A DNA stretch of 33,946 nt from a bacterium HR30 (GTDB lineage: Bacteria > Desulfobacterota > Binatia > HRBIN30). The position numbers and the translations under genes were made by a program. This document shows positions 22,549 to 31,032 of the stretch, piece by piece. The DNA is taken from assembly GCA_002898795.1 (NCBI GenBank), contig BEIG01000026.1, positions 1 through 33,946 on the forward strand. The letters run 5' to 3'. The notes under the pieces were generated by a model. The model was given only the letters and a program-made list of their open reading frames with translations, searched no databases and was not told where the DNA came from. Position 1 is the first letter of the stretch, and every line of letters starts with the position of its first letter.

Positions 22549-25383
22549 TCACCGGGGCGAGGGGATGAACCGGACCTTCCGGCGAGCAGCTTGCGCCACG
22601 TCGTTACGCTGGAACCGAAAGGCAAAGGTTTCTCCGTGGATCCATGCGGGTACCCAGTCTCCAAAATGGATTTCCGGCTGGATGCGATTGAACCGATTGT
22701 CGTCGGCAGTGCCGCCTGGATCGCCATTGTTGCCGCCGGGCAAAACGTTCCGCGCCCGGATGCCACGGGGGTCGAGCTCGACGACGAAACGCATCGAAGC
22801 GCCGCCGGAGAAGTCGAAGTTGTCGCTGTTCAGGCTAAAGCCGGCAGGGTTGACCGTCTCGCGGAACCCAGGGGCGGCAAAGGGACCTAGGTCGAAAATA
22901 TTGAGCCCAGCCTGCCCCAGGAAGTGCTGAAAGCGCACTCGGTGAATGCGCCCCCAGAGCCATTGGTTCTGGTCGTTAGTGGAGAATTTGCCCTGTAGGA
23001 ATTCAAGCCCGTCGCGGAGTGCGCGGAGCAAAATTTCATCGCGCCGCTCACGCTCGGGGGTGTTGCGATCGTCCCACAGGGAGCTTTCACCGGTGGCGTC
23101 TTTCGTGTGCACGACAAATCCGGCATCCGTGCGTTCTTCGTCTTCCAAGAGGTGCAAGAGGGCACGCGTGGCATCGTCTCCTCCGGGCACGCCAATTCCC
23201 GTGCCGGCGAAGTCGTCGGCCAAGGTGAGGCGGCTCAAGCGGGTCAGGAATCCGGCGAAGATGGAGGTGGCGACAGCGTCCTCTTTCTCCTCATCGGTAA
23301 TCGGTCGGGAGCGCTGCGGCATGTCATTCCGTTCATCCGCGGGGTCGACACCCGCGGGGGTATCGAACGGCGGCGAGCCATCCCGTTCTTCTCCCCACTG
23401 CCGTAAGCGATCGAGGGCTTCTGCCATTTCTCGGGTCACGAGTTCCGGCCGCCGCTCTGCTGCAGCGAACAGGAACCGAAGAAACCTGGCCGCTTCCTTC
23501 GAGCTGTGGTCGTACTGGAAGCGTGCCATATCTTCCAAATGCAGCTTTCCCGGACCGCTACGGGTGATGGCGTTGGTTAGAAGCTCTGTGGCCCGCTGGG
23601 CGCGGAAGCCGTTGGCGAACTGATACCCAAGGTACACGTCGTCGTTGAGTGGGTCGTTGTCCAACGTTCCACCAACTTGATCGTTGTTGGCGGTGACAAG
23701 AAAACCAGCCGCGGGATTGACCGCTTGCGGGATTTTTTCGCTGGGGAGCCAGAGAGTTCGACCTTGGGCATCGGTTAACCACTCAGCTTCGCCCGTACCT
23801 GGTAGGGGCAGGTACGGAACCACGCCCTGGGGTCGCTGCGGTATCAAAACCTGAGTGGAATAAGCGATATTCCCCTCGATGTCGGCCCAAATCCAGTTTT
23901 GCGCTCCTACGCCAAAGTTTCGCAAAGCGTTGCGGAAGTCGTTCACGTTGCGCGTTCGCATGAGGTCGAACAGGAAGCGTGCATCGTTGGTGATCTCGTG
24001 CCCGGTCCACCGCACTGTCATGCCCGTGGCTGCAAGCCCAACCACGCCGTCGTTAAGGTTGGGATCGGCCACGTTCGGCCCGTGGTGAGGCACCACTTCG
24101 ATCACGAGCACAAACGGCTGTGGACGACCACGCATGGCGATAGGCTCTTCGATGCGCAACACGGGCACGCGGTTACCACGAAAGCGGACCGTTCGTGGCG
24201 AGGGCGGATAATCTGCGGGTGTTTCGAATTCCTCCACGTACACGTCCGTGACATCGTACCCCGCCGTGGTGGCGCCCCAAGCACCGTTGCGATTGTGCCC
24301 CAAAATCACACCCGGAAGCCCTGGGAAGATCACCCCGATGACGTCCTCCTGGGTTTCGGCAATCGCGAGATGCAGCATGTGCCACACGGGCGGGTTGAAC
24401 AGCGCTAGGTGGGGGTCGTTAGCCAAAAGCGCATGTCCGCTCTGGCTGAACCTCGGCGACACGATCCAATTGTTGCTCCCTGCACCGCGGCTGCGACGAC
24501 CAAACGGCAGAGCAGCCGCAAGCTCGTCGAACATGGCCGAGAGTTCTTCCAAGACGCTGGGCGGCGGCAGCAAGAGCCGATCCTCGATTCGCGGCGAAAC
24601 GTGGTTGGCCAACCGTGGCACCCTTGGAGGAAGCACTGTGGTTGGTGCCGAGGGCGCGAAGCGGTAAACGTCACGAAAAACAGCCTCAGGCAAATTCTGC
24701 TGCGCCCGAGCCCATTGGATTTCCTCGCCCGAGGTGTCGGAGAGACTAAAAGCCTGGAGGCGGGCCACGGCGAGACTATCTGCCGGTTCCCACGGGCTGA
24801 GCTGCTCGGCGGTGAATCCCAAGACTCCGACCAACGTGTACTCAGGCGGCAGGTGGGCACCGTTTCGGCCTGCCTTGAGGTCCGTTAGCCACGCATTCAC
24901 GCCAGCACTGTAGGCCTCCAGGAGGTGGGCCACTTCAGGGTCCTGAGCTTGCACGTACTCCCACATCGCTTGGTGCAGTCGCCGGCCGTCGCGTGTGGTG
25001 AAAAAGGTCCGCATTTGCACGTCGGTCGTCAGCGAAAGTCGGCCGAAGAGCTCACTGAGGCGGCCAGTGGCGAACCGGCGGATAACATCCATCTCCCAAA
25101 AGCGTGCTTGCGCAGTGAGGTAGCCTTGTACGTACAGCGCTGAGGCGTAGTTGGGCGCGTACACGTGCGGCATCCCTAAGTCGTCGAAAACGACGTCGAC
25201 TATGCCACCAAGACCCGCAACCTCGATCGTGCGTTCGGTCGGTAGCGCGGCGATCGGATCCTGCGTCCCTTCGCCATCGTCGCCACAGCCGCTTGCCACT
25301 ACCACGGCGACAGCGAGTGCTAGGAGAAGTGAGCCGGATGAAAGGAGACGCTTCGCAAAGAGAAAAGATCGTTCGTGGCTCAT
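22549..25383 (-). CDS. Penicillin acylase-family (S45 Ntn-hydrolase) lipoprotein
   Basis: A 944-residue amidohydrolase of the penicillin G acylase/acyl-homoserine-lactone acylase superfamily. MSHERSFLFAKRLLSSGSLL and the following hydrophobic run end in a lipobox with Cys33 (ASGC), implying a lipid-anchored envelope enzyme. The autocatalytic Ntn nucleophile is expected at Ser303 in RGAGSNNWIVSP. It would split an alpha chain (about 34-302) from the beta chain. Beta-chain landmarks NDPHLALFNPPVWHMLHL and NRNGAWGATTAGYDVTDVY are present. At 944 residues it is longer than typical members (about 750-850). Substrates could be lactone signals, beta-lactams or other N-acyl amides. The ATG at 25383 is chosen for the lipoprotein signal; the open frame upstream of it is an overrun. 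It is divergent from the CMD-like gene. Confidence 0.88.
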   Translation of the reverse strand: MSHERSFLFAKRLLSSGSLLLALAVAVVVASGCGDDGEGTQDPIAALPTERTIEVAGLGGIVDVVFDDLGMPHVYAPNYASALYVQGYLTAQARFWEMDVIRRFATGRLSELFGRLSLTTDVQMRTFFTTRDGRRLHQAMWEYVQAQDPEVAHLLEAYSAGVNAWLTDLKAGRNGAHLPPEYTLVGVLGFTAEQLSPWEPADSLAVARLQAFSLSDTSGEEIQWARAQQNLPEAVFRDVYRFAPSAPTTVLPPRVPRLANHVSPRIEDRLLLPPPSVLEELSAMFDELAAALPFGRRSRGAGSNNWIVSPRFSQSGHALLANDPHLALFNPPVWHMLHLAIAETQEDVIGVIFPGLPGVILGHNRNGAWGATTAGYDVTDVYVEEFETPADYPPSPRTVRFRGNRVPVLRIEEPIAMRGRPQPFVLVIEVVPHHGPNVADPNLNDGVVGLAATGMTVRWTGHEITNDARFLFDLMRTRNVNDFRNALRNFGVGAQNWIWADIEGNIAYSTQVLIPQRPQGVVPYLPLPGTGEAEWLTDAQGRTLWLPSEKIPQAVNPAAGFLVTANNDQVGGTLDNDPLNDDVYLGYQFANGFRAQRATELLTNAITRSGPGKLHLEDMARFQYDHSSKEAARFLRFLFAAAERRPELVTREMAEALDRLRQWGEERDGSPPFDTPAGVDPADERNDMPQRSRPITDEEKEDAVATSIFAGFLTRLSRLTLADDFAGTGIGVPGGDDATRALLHLLEDEERTDAGFVVHTKDATGESSLWDDRNTPERERRDEILLRALRDGLEFLQGKFSTNDQNQWLWGRIHRVRFQHFLGQAGLNIFDLGPFAAPGFRETVNPAGFSLNSDNFDFSGGASMRFVVELDPRGIRARNVLPGGNNGDPGGTADDNRFNRIQPEIHFGDWVPAWIHGETFAFRFQRNDVAQAARRKVRFIPSPR

Positions 25384-25513
25384 GGTTGTTCCCTTACCCA
25401 GTCGCTCCCGCGTCGCGCAACCTGGTCGGCAAACTTTCTTCGTGCTCGGAGTCAAAACCGGCTGCCCGAGGAGTAGTTGACCGCTGCTGAAGCAACGTGA
25501 TAGCCACCAACAC

Positions 25514-25840
25514 ATGGCAGCCGCAGAGCAAGGAACACCGAAGCCACCAAAAGCGTATGAAGAGTTCGTCCAGCGCTTTCCTAAACTGGGCCAAGCGTGG
25601 GACGCCATTGCAGAAGCAGGCAACGAAGGGCCATTGGACCCCAAAACTCGCCGCTTGATCAAGTTAGCGGTGGCCGTGGGTGCGATGCGTGAAGGGGCGG
25701 TGCGGGCCAGTGTCCGAAAAGCCTTGGCGGCAGGAGTTGCGCCGGCAGAACTCGAACAGGTAGTGGCTCTAGCAGCGGGTACCATTGGGCTGCCTGCAGC
25801 GGTGGCGGTATTTACGTGGATGCGCGAAGCCGCCGAGTGA
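25514..25840 (+). CDS. Carboxymuconolactone decarboxylase-like (AhpD fold) protein lacking the CxxC
   Basis: A 108-residue helical protein of CMD/AhpD type. The KTRRLIKLAVAVGAMREGAVRA helix and the KALAAGVAPAELEQVVALAA segment match the family repeat. The usual redox CxxC/H site in the first helix is replaced by AMREGAVRA, and there is no cysteine in the protein, so alkylhydroperoxidase-type chemistry is unlikely. It resembles gamma-carboxymuconolactone decarboxylase-like members of unknown activity. It lies 130 bases from the divergent acylase start and 158 bases ahead of the CoA-transferase, with no strong ribosome site visible. Confidence 0.75.
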   Translation: MAAAEQGTPKPPKAYEEFVQRFPKLGQAWDAIAEAGNEGPLDPKTRRLIKLAVAVGAMREGAVRASVRKALAAGVAPAELEQVVALAAGTIGLPAAVAVFTWMREAAE

Positions 25841-25998
25841 CGGCAGCGCAGCGTGGCCGAGGCATCCAAGGAGTAAAGCGAGGAAAGAGTTTGAGTTGGC
25901 TGCCTCGCGCCGGTTGTGGTTCCTGACCGGAGAGGTGAAAAAAGGATCTTCTCGCGGGAGCTGCGCGCGGATAAGAGGTTGGGCCGACGAGGTTGCAG

Positions 25999-27333
25999 AT
26001 GGCGCGCACGAATCATCGAGACCCCAAAAGCATTTACCGGGACAAGCTCCGCACGGCAGCAGAAGCAGCCCAGCTCGTGCAACGCGAAGACACCCTGGCC
26101 GTGCCAATTGCTACCGGACAACCTACGGCTTTTCTCACGGCTCTCGGCGAACGGGACGACTGGATCAATCTCGTGATCTTCTCGGCCTTGATGATTCGGC
26201 CCTATGCCGTGTTGCAAAAGCCGGGCGTGAGGCTGATCTCGGGCTTTTTTGGTCCCATCGAGCGGATGCTGAAAGCAGCCGGTGCCCGAGTGGATTACTT
26301 GCCAGCGGACTTCCTGGGTTGGGAGCGATACGCTCGGCTCGTCCCTCCGCGTGTGATGGCGTCGGCGTTCGCTCCGATGGACGATCACGGATACCTCAAC
26401 TTCGGCCTTCACTCCGGTGCCACGTTCCATGCATTCGTGGCGGCGGCGCGCGACCCGAATCGGCTCGCGATTGCGGAGGTGAATACGACAATGCCCCAAG
26501 TGTGCGGGTTGGCACGGTTCGGCGGCCATCGGATTCACGTTTCGCAGGTTGATTGCATCATCGAAACCAACGACCCAGTGTTCGAACTTCCTGATGAACC
26601 GGTGGCGGATCAAGACCGGGCCATTGCCGAGTACGTCGAGCGCCTGATCGATAACGGAGCCACACTGCAGATTGGAATTGGTGGGGTCCCGAACATCGTC
26701 GCGAAATTGCTTGCCGAGGGGAAGAAGGGGGACTTTGGCATCCACACGGAGATGCTCGTCAACGGCATCATGCACTTACACCAAGCCGGCAAGGTGACGA
26801 ATCATAAAGGTGTGTTCGATGGCTTTTCCGTGGCCACTTTTTGTGCTGGCAGCCGACAGTTGTATGACTGGGTGCACCGGAACCCCGAAGTGCGGATGTT
26901 GCCAGTGACTTATGTAAACGATCCGGCGATCATTCGTCGTAACCGGGCGATGGTGAGCATTAACGGCGCGCTAGCCATCGACTTGAGTGGGCAAGTCATG
27001 GCCGACACCATAGGCCCACGACAGTATTCGGGGGTCGGCGGACATGAACTTTTTGTCATTGGCGCGCACGACAGCGAAGGGGGCAAGAGCTTTATTTGCT
27101 TGCATTCTACAGCGAACTCGGGCGGGGAGCGTGTTTCCACCATTGTCGCGAGTTTCGCGCCCGGTACGCCAACCACAACGCCCCGGCATCACGTGCAATA
27201 CGTGGTAACCGAGTTTGGCGCGGTGAATCTGTCCTTGCTGACCGACGCAGAGCGTGCCCGCGCATTAGTCGAGATTGCCCATCCTGATTTTCGCGATGAG
27301 CTCCGAGAGGCGGTGCGCAGGCGCTTTGGGTAA
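25999..27333 (+). CDS. Acetyl-CoA hydrolase/4-hydroxybutyrate CoA-transferase family protein
   Basis: A 444-residue class I CoA-transferase. The catalytic glutamate that forms the glutamyl-CoA thioester is expected at Glu251 in GIHTEMLVNGI. The C-terminal VGGHELFVIGAHDSEGGKSFICL and the GGVPNIVAKLLAEGKKGDFG segments match 4-hydroxybutyrate or acetate CoA-transferases. It would move CoA between acyl-CoA and a free acid such as acetate, butyrate or 4-hydroxybutyrate, and the exact pair is unknown. The ATG at 25999 has GAGG six bases upstream; a TTG two codons earlier is less likely. With gcdH and the enoyl-CoA hydratase elsewhere in the window, it fits organic-acid catabolism. Confidence 0.88.
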   Translation: MARTNHRDPKSIYRDKLRTAAEAAQLVQREDTLAVPIATGQPTAFLTALGERDDWINLVIFSALMIRPYAVLQKPGVRLISGFFGPIERMLKAAGARVDYLPADFLGWERYARLVPPRVMASAFAPMDDHGYLNFGLHSGATFHAFVAAARDPNRLAIAEVNTTMPQVCGLARFGGHRIHVSQVDCIIETNDPVFELPDEPVADQDRAIAEYVERLIDNGATLQIGIGGVPNIVAKLLAEGKKGDFGIHTEMLVNGIMHLHQAGKVTNHKGVFDGFSVATFCAGSRQLYDWVHRNPEVRMLPVTYVNDPAIIRRNRAMVSINGALAIDLSGQVMADTIGPRQYSGVGGHELFVIGAHDSEGGKSFICLHSTANSGGERVSTIVASFAPGTPTTTPRHHVQYVVTEFGAVNLSLLTDAERARALVEIAHPDFRDELREAVRRRFG

Positions 27334-27352
27334 CTTTGGGCGCGAAGCTCGG

Positions 27353-27371
27353 GCCGCACGGTGTGTGCGGC
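27353..27371 (+). terminator. Weak hairpin after the CoA-transferase gene
   Basis: GCCGCAC (27353-27359) and GTGCGGC (27365-27371) form a 7-bp stem with a 5-base loop, 20 bases after the CoA-transferase stop. No T-run follows, so termination is uncertain. It may instead be a leader structure for the zinc-ribbon gene. Confidence 0.3.
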
Positions 27372-27412
27372 GCAGGCTGCTAGGTTCCGGTGCGTGAGAG
27401 GAGGACGAAAGG

Positions 27413-27574
27413 ATGCAGTATCTCTGTCCGCGTTGTGGCCGCTCGTTCCGGGTAAAACCCCCTGAGGGTACCTGCCCCCAGTGCAATGCTGCATTGGTTT
27501 CGGAAAGCGAGAGCCATGACGGTGAGCGCGAGTCTCGAGAGGGCCAACCGCTACCTCCGAGACGGAGATTGTGA
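27413..27574 (+). CDS. 53-residue zinc-ribbon micro-protein
   Basis: A small gene with a strong ribosome site (GGAGGACGAAAGG directly before the ATG). The protein begins MQYLCPRCGRSFRVKPPEGT and continues CPQCNAAL. Two CPxC knuckles (C5/C8 and C21/C24) form a rubredoxin-like zinc ribbon. The C-terminal half is charged and low-complexity (SESESHDGERESREG) and ends in basic RRR. Such ribbons bind zinc and often nucleic acid or protein partners (family knowledge). It precedes the ECF S-component by 117 bases on the same strand and may share its transcript. Its function is unknown. Confidence 0.6.
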   Translation: MQYLCPRCGRSFRVKPPEGTCPQCNAALVSESESHDGERESREGQPLPPRRRL

Positions 27575-27691
27575 TGCGGCTTCCGTGGGGCGCCTCACGA
27601 AGGGAAAAAGCTCGGGGGGCTCGCGCAGATCGTTGGGCGTACGCAGAAGCTGGCCGGGCTCTGAGCCGTTAGCTGCGACGAGGGCAGTAGC

Positions 27692-28474
27692 ATGCGCGAA
27701 CTGATTGCCATGTGGCGGAACACGCGCATGGTGGTGTTCACGGCGCTGACGGCGTCGCTGTACGCGGCGATTTTGATTCCGTTCAAGGTCCTGCCCATCA
27801 TTCCGGGTGTCACAGAGCTGCGGCCTGCGAATGCGATTCCGGTGGTGTGTTCGTTCTTGTTCGGACCGGCTGCGGCGTGGGGTGCAGCAATTGGCAACGT
27901 GATCGGGGACTTTTTCGGCGGTTTTGGTCCTGGAGATCTTTTCGGTTTCGTGGGCAATTTTCTTTACGGCTTTTTGCCTTACCGGACGTGGGAGCTGTTG
28001 ACCCAGCGGCGCCCGGTCTTGCGTGGGCCCATGGATTGGCTTTTGTTCACGGCGGTGGTGGGTTTGGCCAGTGGAGCGTGTGCGTTGGTGATCGGCTGGG
28101 GACTGAATGTGTTGGGCTTTGTGCCGTTTCGGGTGCTGGGGAACATTGTATGGATCAACAACATGCTGGCCAGCATGTTGTTGGCTCCGTTTTTGTTGGC
28201 GGTGGTGTATCCGCGAGCAGAGCGGGGTGGTTTGACGTACGGGCAGGTGTTGGGGCGGCGGGAGACGGGTAGGGTGGGATTGGCTTACGTGGGTTTGGGG
28301 TTAGTGGTGGGTGCGGTTGGTGTGGGGATGTGGTTGGGTAACGGTTTGTCGAGCGGTAGCGTGCGTGTGCCGTGGGTGGGGGAGGGCGTTGCAGGGGGGA
28401 CCGGCGCATGGGCGGTGGGTTTGGGGTTAGCTCCGGTGTTGGTGGTGCTTTTGCTGGGGATGGTGTTGCTGTAG
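27692..28474 (+). CDS. ECF transporter S component (substrate-binding membrane subunit)
   Basis: A 260-residue polytopic membrane protein. The first helix ends with ALTASLYAAILIPFK, followed by PGVTELRPANAIPVVCSFLFGPAAAWGAAIGNVIGDFFGG. That architecture is typical of energy-coupling-factor S components that hand vitamins or metals to the EcfT/EcfA engine. It sits immediately before the ATPase gene (1-base gap) and upstream of EcfT, completing the cassette. Most S components have about 170-210 residues. This one carries about 70 extra C-terminal residues rich in Gly/Val/Leu that predict two more helices. The substrate is not deducible: no biosynthetic neighbour is present and I recognise no riboswitch in the 117 bases ahead. 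The coding strand at the 3' end is very G/T-rich with quadruplex motifs. Confidence 0.78.
   Translation: MRELIAMWRNTRMVVFTALTASLYAAILIPFKVLPIIPGVTELRPANAIPVVCSFLFGPAAAWGAAIGNVIGDFFGGFGPGDLFGFVGNFLYGFLPYRTWELLTQRRPVLRGPMDWLLFTAVVGLASGACALVIGWGLNVLGFVPFRVLGNIVWINNMLASMLLAPFLLAVVYPRAERGGLTYGQVLGRRETGRVGLAYVGLGLVVGAVGVGMWLGNGLSSGSVRVPWVGEGVAGGTGAWAVGLGLAPVLVVLLLGMVLL
28252..28399 (+). other. Two G-quadruplex motifs in the 3' part of the ECF S-component gene
   Basis: On the coding strand, 28252-28278 has five runs of three or more G separated by loops of 4, 4, 2 and 1 bases. 28374-28399 has four runs (GGG, GGGGG, GGG, GGGGGG) separated by 1, 1 and 7 bases. Both satisfy the usual G3+N1-7 consensus and would also be present in the mRNA, just ahead of the ATPase gene. 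Folding is inference. Confidence 0.45.
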
Positions 28475-28475
28475 C

Positions 28476-30182
28476 GTGGATGGGCCGAGCCAATTTGCGG
28501 TGTACCTGCGCGGGGTGAGTTTCACGTACGCGGGAGGGGCTTTGCCTGCGTTACGTGGGGTGGACCTGGTGGTGAGGCGGGGGGAGATGGTGGTGGTCAT
28601 GGGTGCAAGCCGCGCGGGCAAGAGCACCTTGGTCAAAGTGTTGAACCGAACCATTCCCTCCTTTCAGCCGGGCTCGTTGCAGGGGGAGATTTGGCTATTG
28701 GGGCAACGCTGCGAACAGGAAACCGTGGCCGACTTTGCTGGGCGCATCGGACTGGTGGCGCAAGATTTCGAGGCCCAGTTATTTTCGACCTCGGTAGAGT
28801 GCGAGGTCGCCTTTGCTCTGGAGCAGTTTGGGGTCAGCCCACCGGAAATGCGCCAGCGGGTGCACGCGGCGTTGCGGTCAGTTGGTCTGGAGGGATTCGA
28901 GGAGCGCGACCCGGCGACGCTCTCGGGTGGCGAGAAGCAGCGCTTAGCCATCGCAGCGATGCTGGCGTTGGAACCCGAGTTGTTGGTGCTCGATGAACCG
29001 ACGACGGACTTGGACCCGCTGGGCAAAGAGGAGGTGCTAGCGGTGTTGGCTGGCTTGCGGCGAGAGGGCCGAACCCTCGTGGTCGTGGAGCACGAAACTA
29101 TCGCCGCGGAAATGGCTGACCGGGTCGTATTCCTGGCCGAAGGCCGTGTGCTGGCCGACATGCCCGCGCAGGCTGCGTTACGCAGCCCTGAATGGTTCCG
29201 GTGCTGTGCAGTGAGACCTCCAGACCTGGCGGTGCTTGCACACGGTCTGGGCTGGGCCGAGCCAGTGCGGAGTGTAGAGCAGGCTGCGGCACGGGTACGG
29301 GAACGTCTGATGCCGGTGCAAAAGGATGATCGTGCTGCGGGGCAGCAGCAGGGCGAGGCATCGGGGCACGACGTTTTGCTCGTGGCCGAGAAGCTGTCGT
29401 TGCGCTACGAAGCGCATGCCCCTCCTGCCTTGGCCAACGTGTCGCTGACAATTCGCACCGGGGAGTTTCTAGCGCTGCTGGGGCACAACGGTTCTGGGAA
29501 AACGACGCTGGCGAAGTGCTTGAACGGCCTTCTGCGGCCTTCGGACGGTGAGGTACGCTGGAAGGGCGTGCCCATTCTCAGCATTCCGTTGGCCGAGCGG
29601 GCTGTGGCCGTAGGATACGTGTTTCAGAACCCCGACCATCAAATCTTCGCTGACCGGGTTTGGGACGAAGTGGCCTTCGGGCCGCGTAACTTGGGCTTAT
29701 CCGAGCAAGCCGTGGCCGAGCGAGTGCGGCAAGCTCTGGGGGCCGTGGGTTTGCTGGAACGATGCGACGACGATCCCTTTTGGCTCACGAAGGGCGAGCG
29801 TCAGCGGCTTGCAGTAGCGTCGCTTCTTGCGCTGGAGCCCCAGGTATTGATTCTCGATGAGCCAACGACTGGTCTCGACTACAACGAGCAGCGACAAACG
29901 ATGGAACTCATCTGTCGGCTGCACCGGCAGGGCATGACAGTCATCATGATTACGCACACAGCTTGGTTGGTTGCGGAGTACGCCGAGCGAGTTGTGTTGC
30001 TCCATCGGGGTGAGCTTTTGTTCGACGGGCCTACGCACGAGCTTTTCGCACGGGACGATTTGATGAACGCCGCCCGATTTCGAGTGCCCGACATCGTTCG
30101 CCTGGGCCAGCGCTGTGGTGTGCGGGTACGTTCGGTGGAAGAGCTAGTGCGGATGGTGGGTCGGCGGAGCGAAGATCGATGA
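28476..30182 (+). CDS. ECF transporter fused double ATPase (EcfA1-EcfA2 in one chain)
   Basis: A 568-residue protein with two ABC ATPase domains, the fused arrangement also seen in YkoD-like systems. Domain 1: Walker A GASRAGKST (43-51), signature LSGGEKQ (149-155), Walker B LLVLDEPTTDLDP. Domain 2: Walker A GHNGSGKTT (336-344), signature LTKGERQ (437-443) in place of LSGGQ, Walker B VLILDEPTTGLD. The two domains would form an intramolecular dimer powering EcfT and the S subunit. The start is a GTG one base after the S-component stop, and the stop overlaps the EcfT start as ATGA, so the three genes are translationally coupled. The substituted second signature suggests asymmetric ATP sites. 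Naming is by architecture. Confidence 0.92.
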   Translation: MDGPSQFAVYLRGVSFTYAGGALPALRGVDLVVRRGEMVVVMGASRAGKSTLVKVLNRTIPSFQPGSLQGEIWLLGQRCEQETVADFAGRIGLVAQDFEAQLFSTSVECEVAFALEQFGVSPPEMRQRVHAALRSVGLEGFEERDPATLSGGEKQRLAIAAMLALEPELLVLDEPTTDLDPLGKEEVLAVLAGLRREGRTLVVVEHETIAAEMADRVVFLAEGRVLADMPAQAALRSPEWFRCCAVRPPDLAVLAHGLGWAEPVRSVEQAAARVRERLMPVQKDDRAAGQQQGEASGHDVLLVAEKLSLRYEAHAPPALANVSLTIRTGEFLALLGHNGSGKTTLAKCLNGLLRPSDGEVRWKGVPILSIPLAERAVAVGYVFQNPDHQIFADRVWDEVAFGPRNLGLSEQAVAERVRQALGAVGLLERCDDDPFWLTKGERQRLAVASLLALEPQVLILDEPTTGLDYNEQRQTMELICRLHRQGMTVIMITHTAWLVAEYAERVVLLHRGELLFDGPTHELFARDDLMNAARFRVPDIVRLGQRCGVRVRSVEELVRMVGRRSEDR

Positions 30183-30952
30183 AATTGAGCATTTATGTAG
30201 TGGCCAACACACCTCTGCACCGGTTGCACCCGGTGGTAAAGGTCGTCGGGATATTTTGTTTTTTTGTAGCCGCCTTTACGGCTGGAAGCCCGATCCAGAG
30301 TCTCCCGTTGGCAGCGGTGGTTGGGGCGCTTCTCTGGTTGGGTGGGGCATTGGCGAATGTGTGGCGGTTTCGGTGGTTTCTTGCGCTGGTGTTTTTCATG
30401 ACGTTTTTGGTGTGGAGCCTGTTTTTCCACAGTGAGGCGCCATGGTTTGCTTGGGGCCCGGTCCGTTTAGGGTACGACGGCGTTCGGTTCGCTTTGGCGA
30501 CTGCGTGCCGGCTGACGACATTTTTCGCCGTGGGTCTTTTGTTTCTTTCGACTACTCGCGTGGAGGAATTTGCCGACGCTCTCGGAATGATCGGTGTGCC
30601 AGCAAAGCTAGGGTTCGTCATGACCTTGGCGTTTCGACTCGTCCCGGCATTTGTCGACGCGGCGTTGTCCGTTGTGCAAGCGCAACGTTGCCGTGGCTTT
30701 GACTTCGATCGTGGCAATTGGCTTGAGCGGGTGCGTCACTACCTGCCGGTTATCGTGCCTGTTTTCATCGGGGCATTGCGCCGCGCTGATTTGATGGCCA
30801 TGGCGCTCGAGGCGAGAGGCTTTCAGCTTCCGGGCCCGCGCACGAGCTATCGCACTTACGCTTGGGGTTGGGGCGACGCAATTGCCCTTGTGGGCTCAGT
30901 GATGTTGGCCGGAACGTGGCTGCTTTGGGCTCGGTTTGCCGGGGGAAACTAA
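30179..30952 (+). CDS. ecfT: ECF transporter transmembrane coupling subunit EcfT
   Basis: A 257-residue membrane protein with about five to six helices, the energy-coupling subunit of the ECF importer. The two conserved cytoplasmic motifs contacting the ATPases are seen as AQRCRGFDFD and ALEARGFQLP (XRG/ARG type). The N-terminal HRLHPVVKVV is also characteristic. The ATG overlaps the preceding stop (ATGA at 30179-30182). Together with the S and fused A subunits it makes a complete importer. Convergent glmU ends 80 bases away, and no clear terminator is visible between them. Confidence 0.92.
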   Translation: MKLSIYVVANTPLHRLHPVVKVVGIFCFFVAAFTAGSPIQSLPLAAVVGALLWLGGALANVWRFRWFLALVFFMTFLVWSLFFHSEAPWFAWGPVRLGYDGVRFALATACRLTTFFAVGLLFLSTTRVEEFADALGMIGVPAKLGFVMTLAFRLVPAFVDAALSVVQAQRCRGFDFDRGNWLERVRHYLPVIVPVFIGALRRADLMAMALEARGFQLPGPRTSYRTYAWGWGDAIALVGSVMLAGTWLLWARFAGGN

Positions 30953-31032
30953 AAGGGCGAGGCGCCAGCCCAATAACCCGATCTAGAAACGCACGTAGGA
31001 CAAACGCCGTACGCCCCTGGTGGAGGTCGAAC

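Noticed and set aside
25384-26775. Long minus-strand open frame continuing upstream of the acylase start
   Set aside because: It overlaps the CMD-like and CoA-transferase genes on the other strand and lacks family match; the lipoprotein signal at 25383 marks the true start.
27575-27691. Possible riboswitch ahead of the ECF S component
   Set aside because: I looked for TPP and cobalamin box motifs and did not find them; no other class was recognisable by eye.
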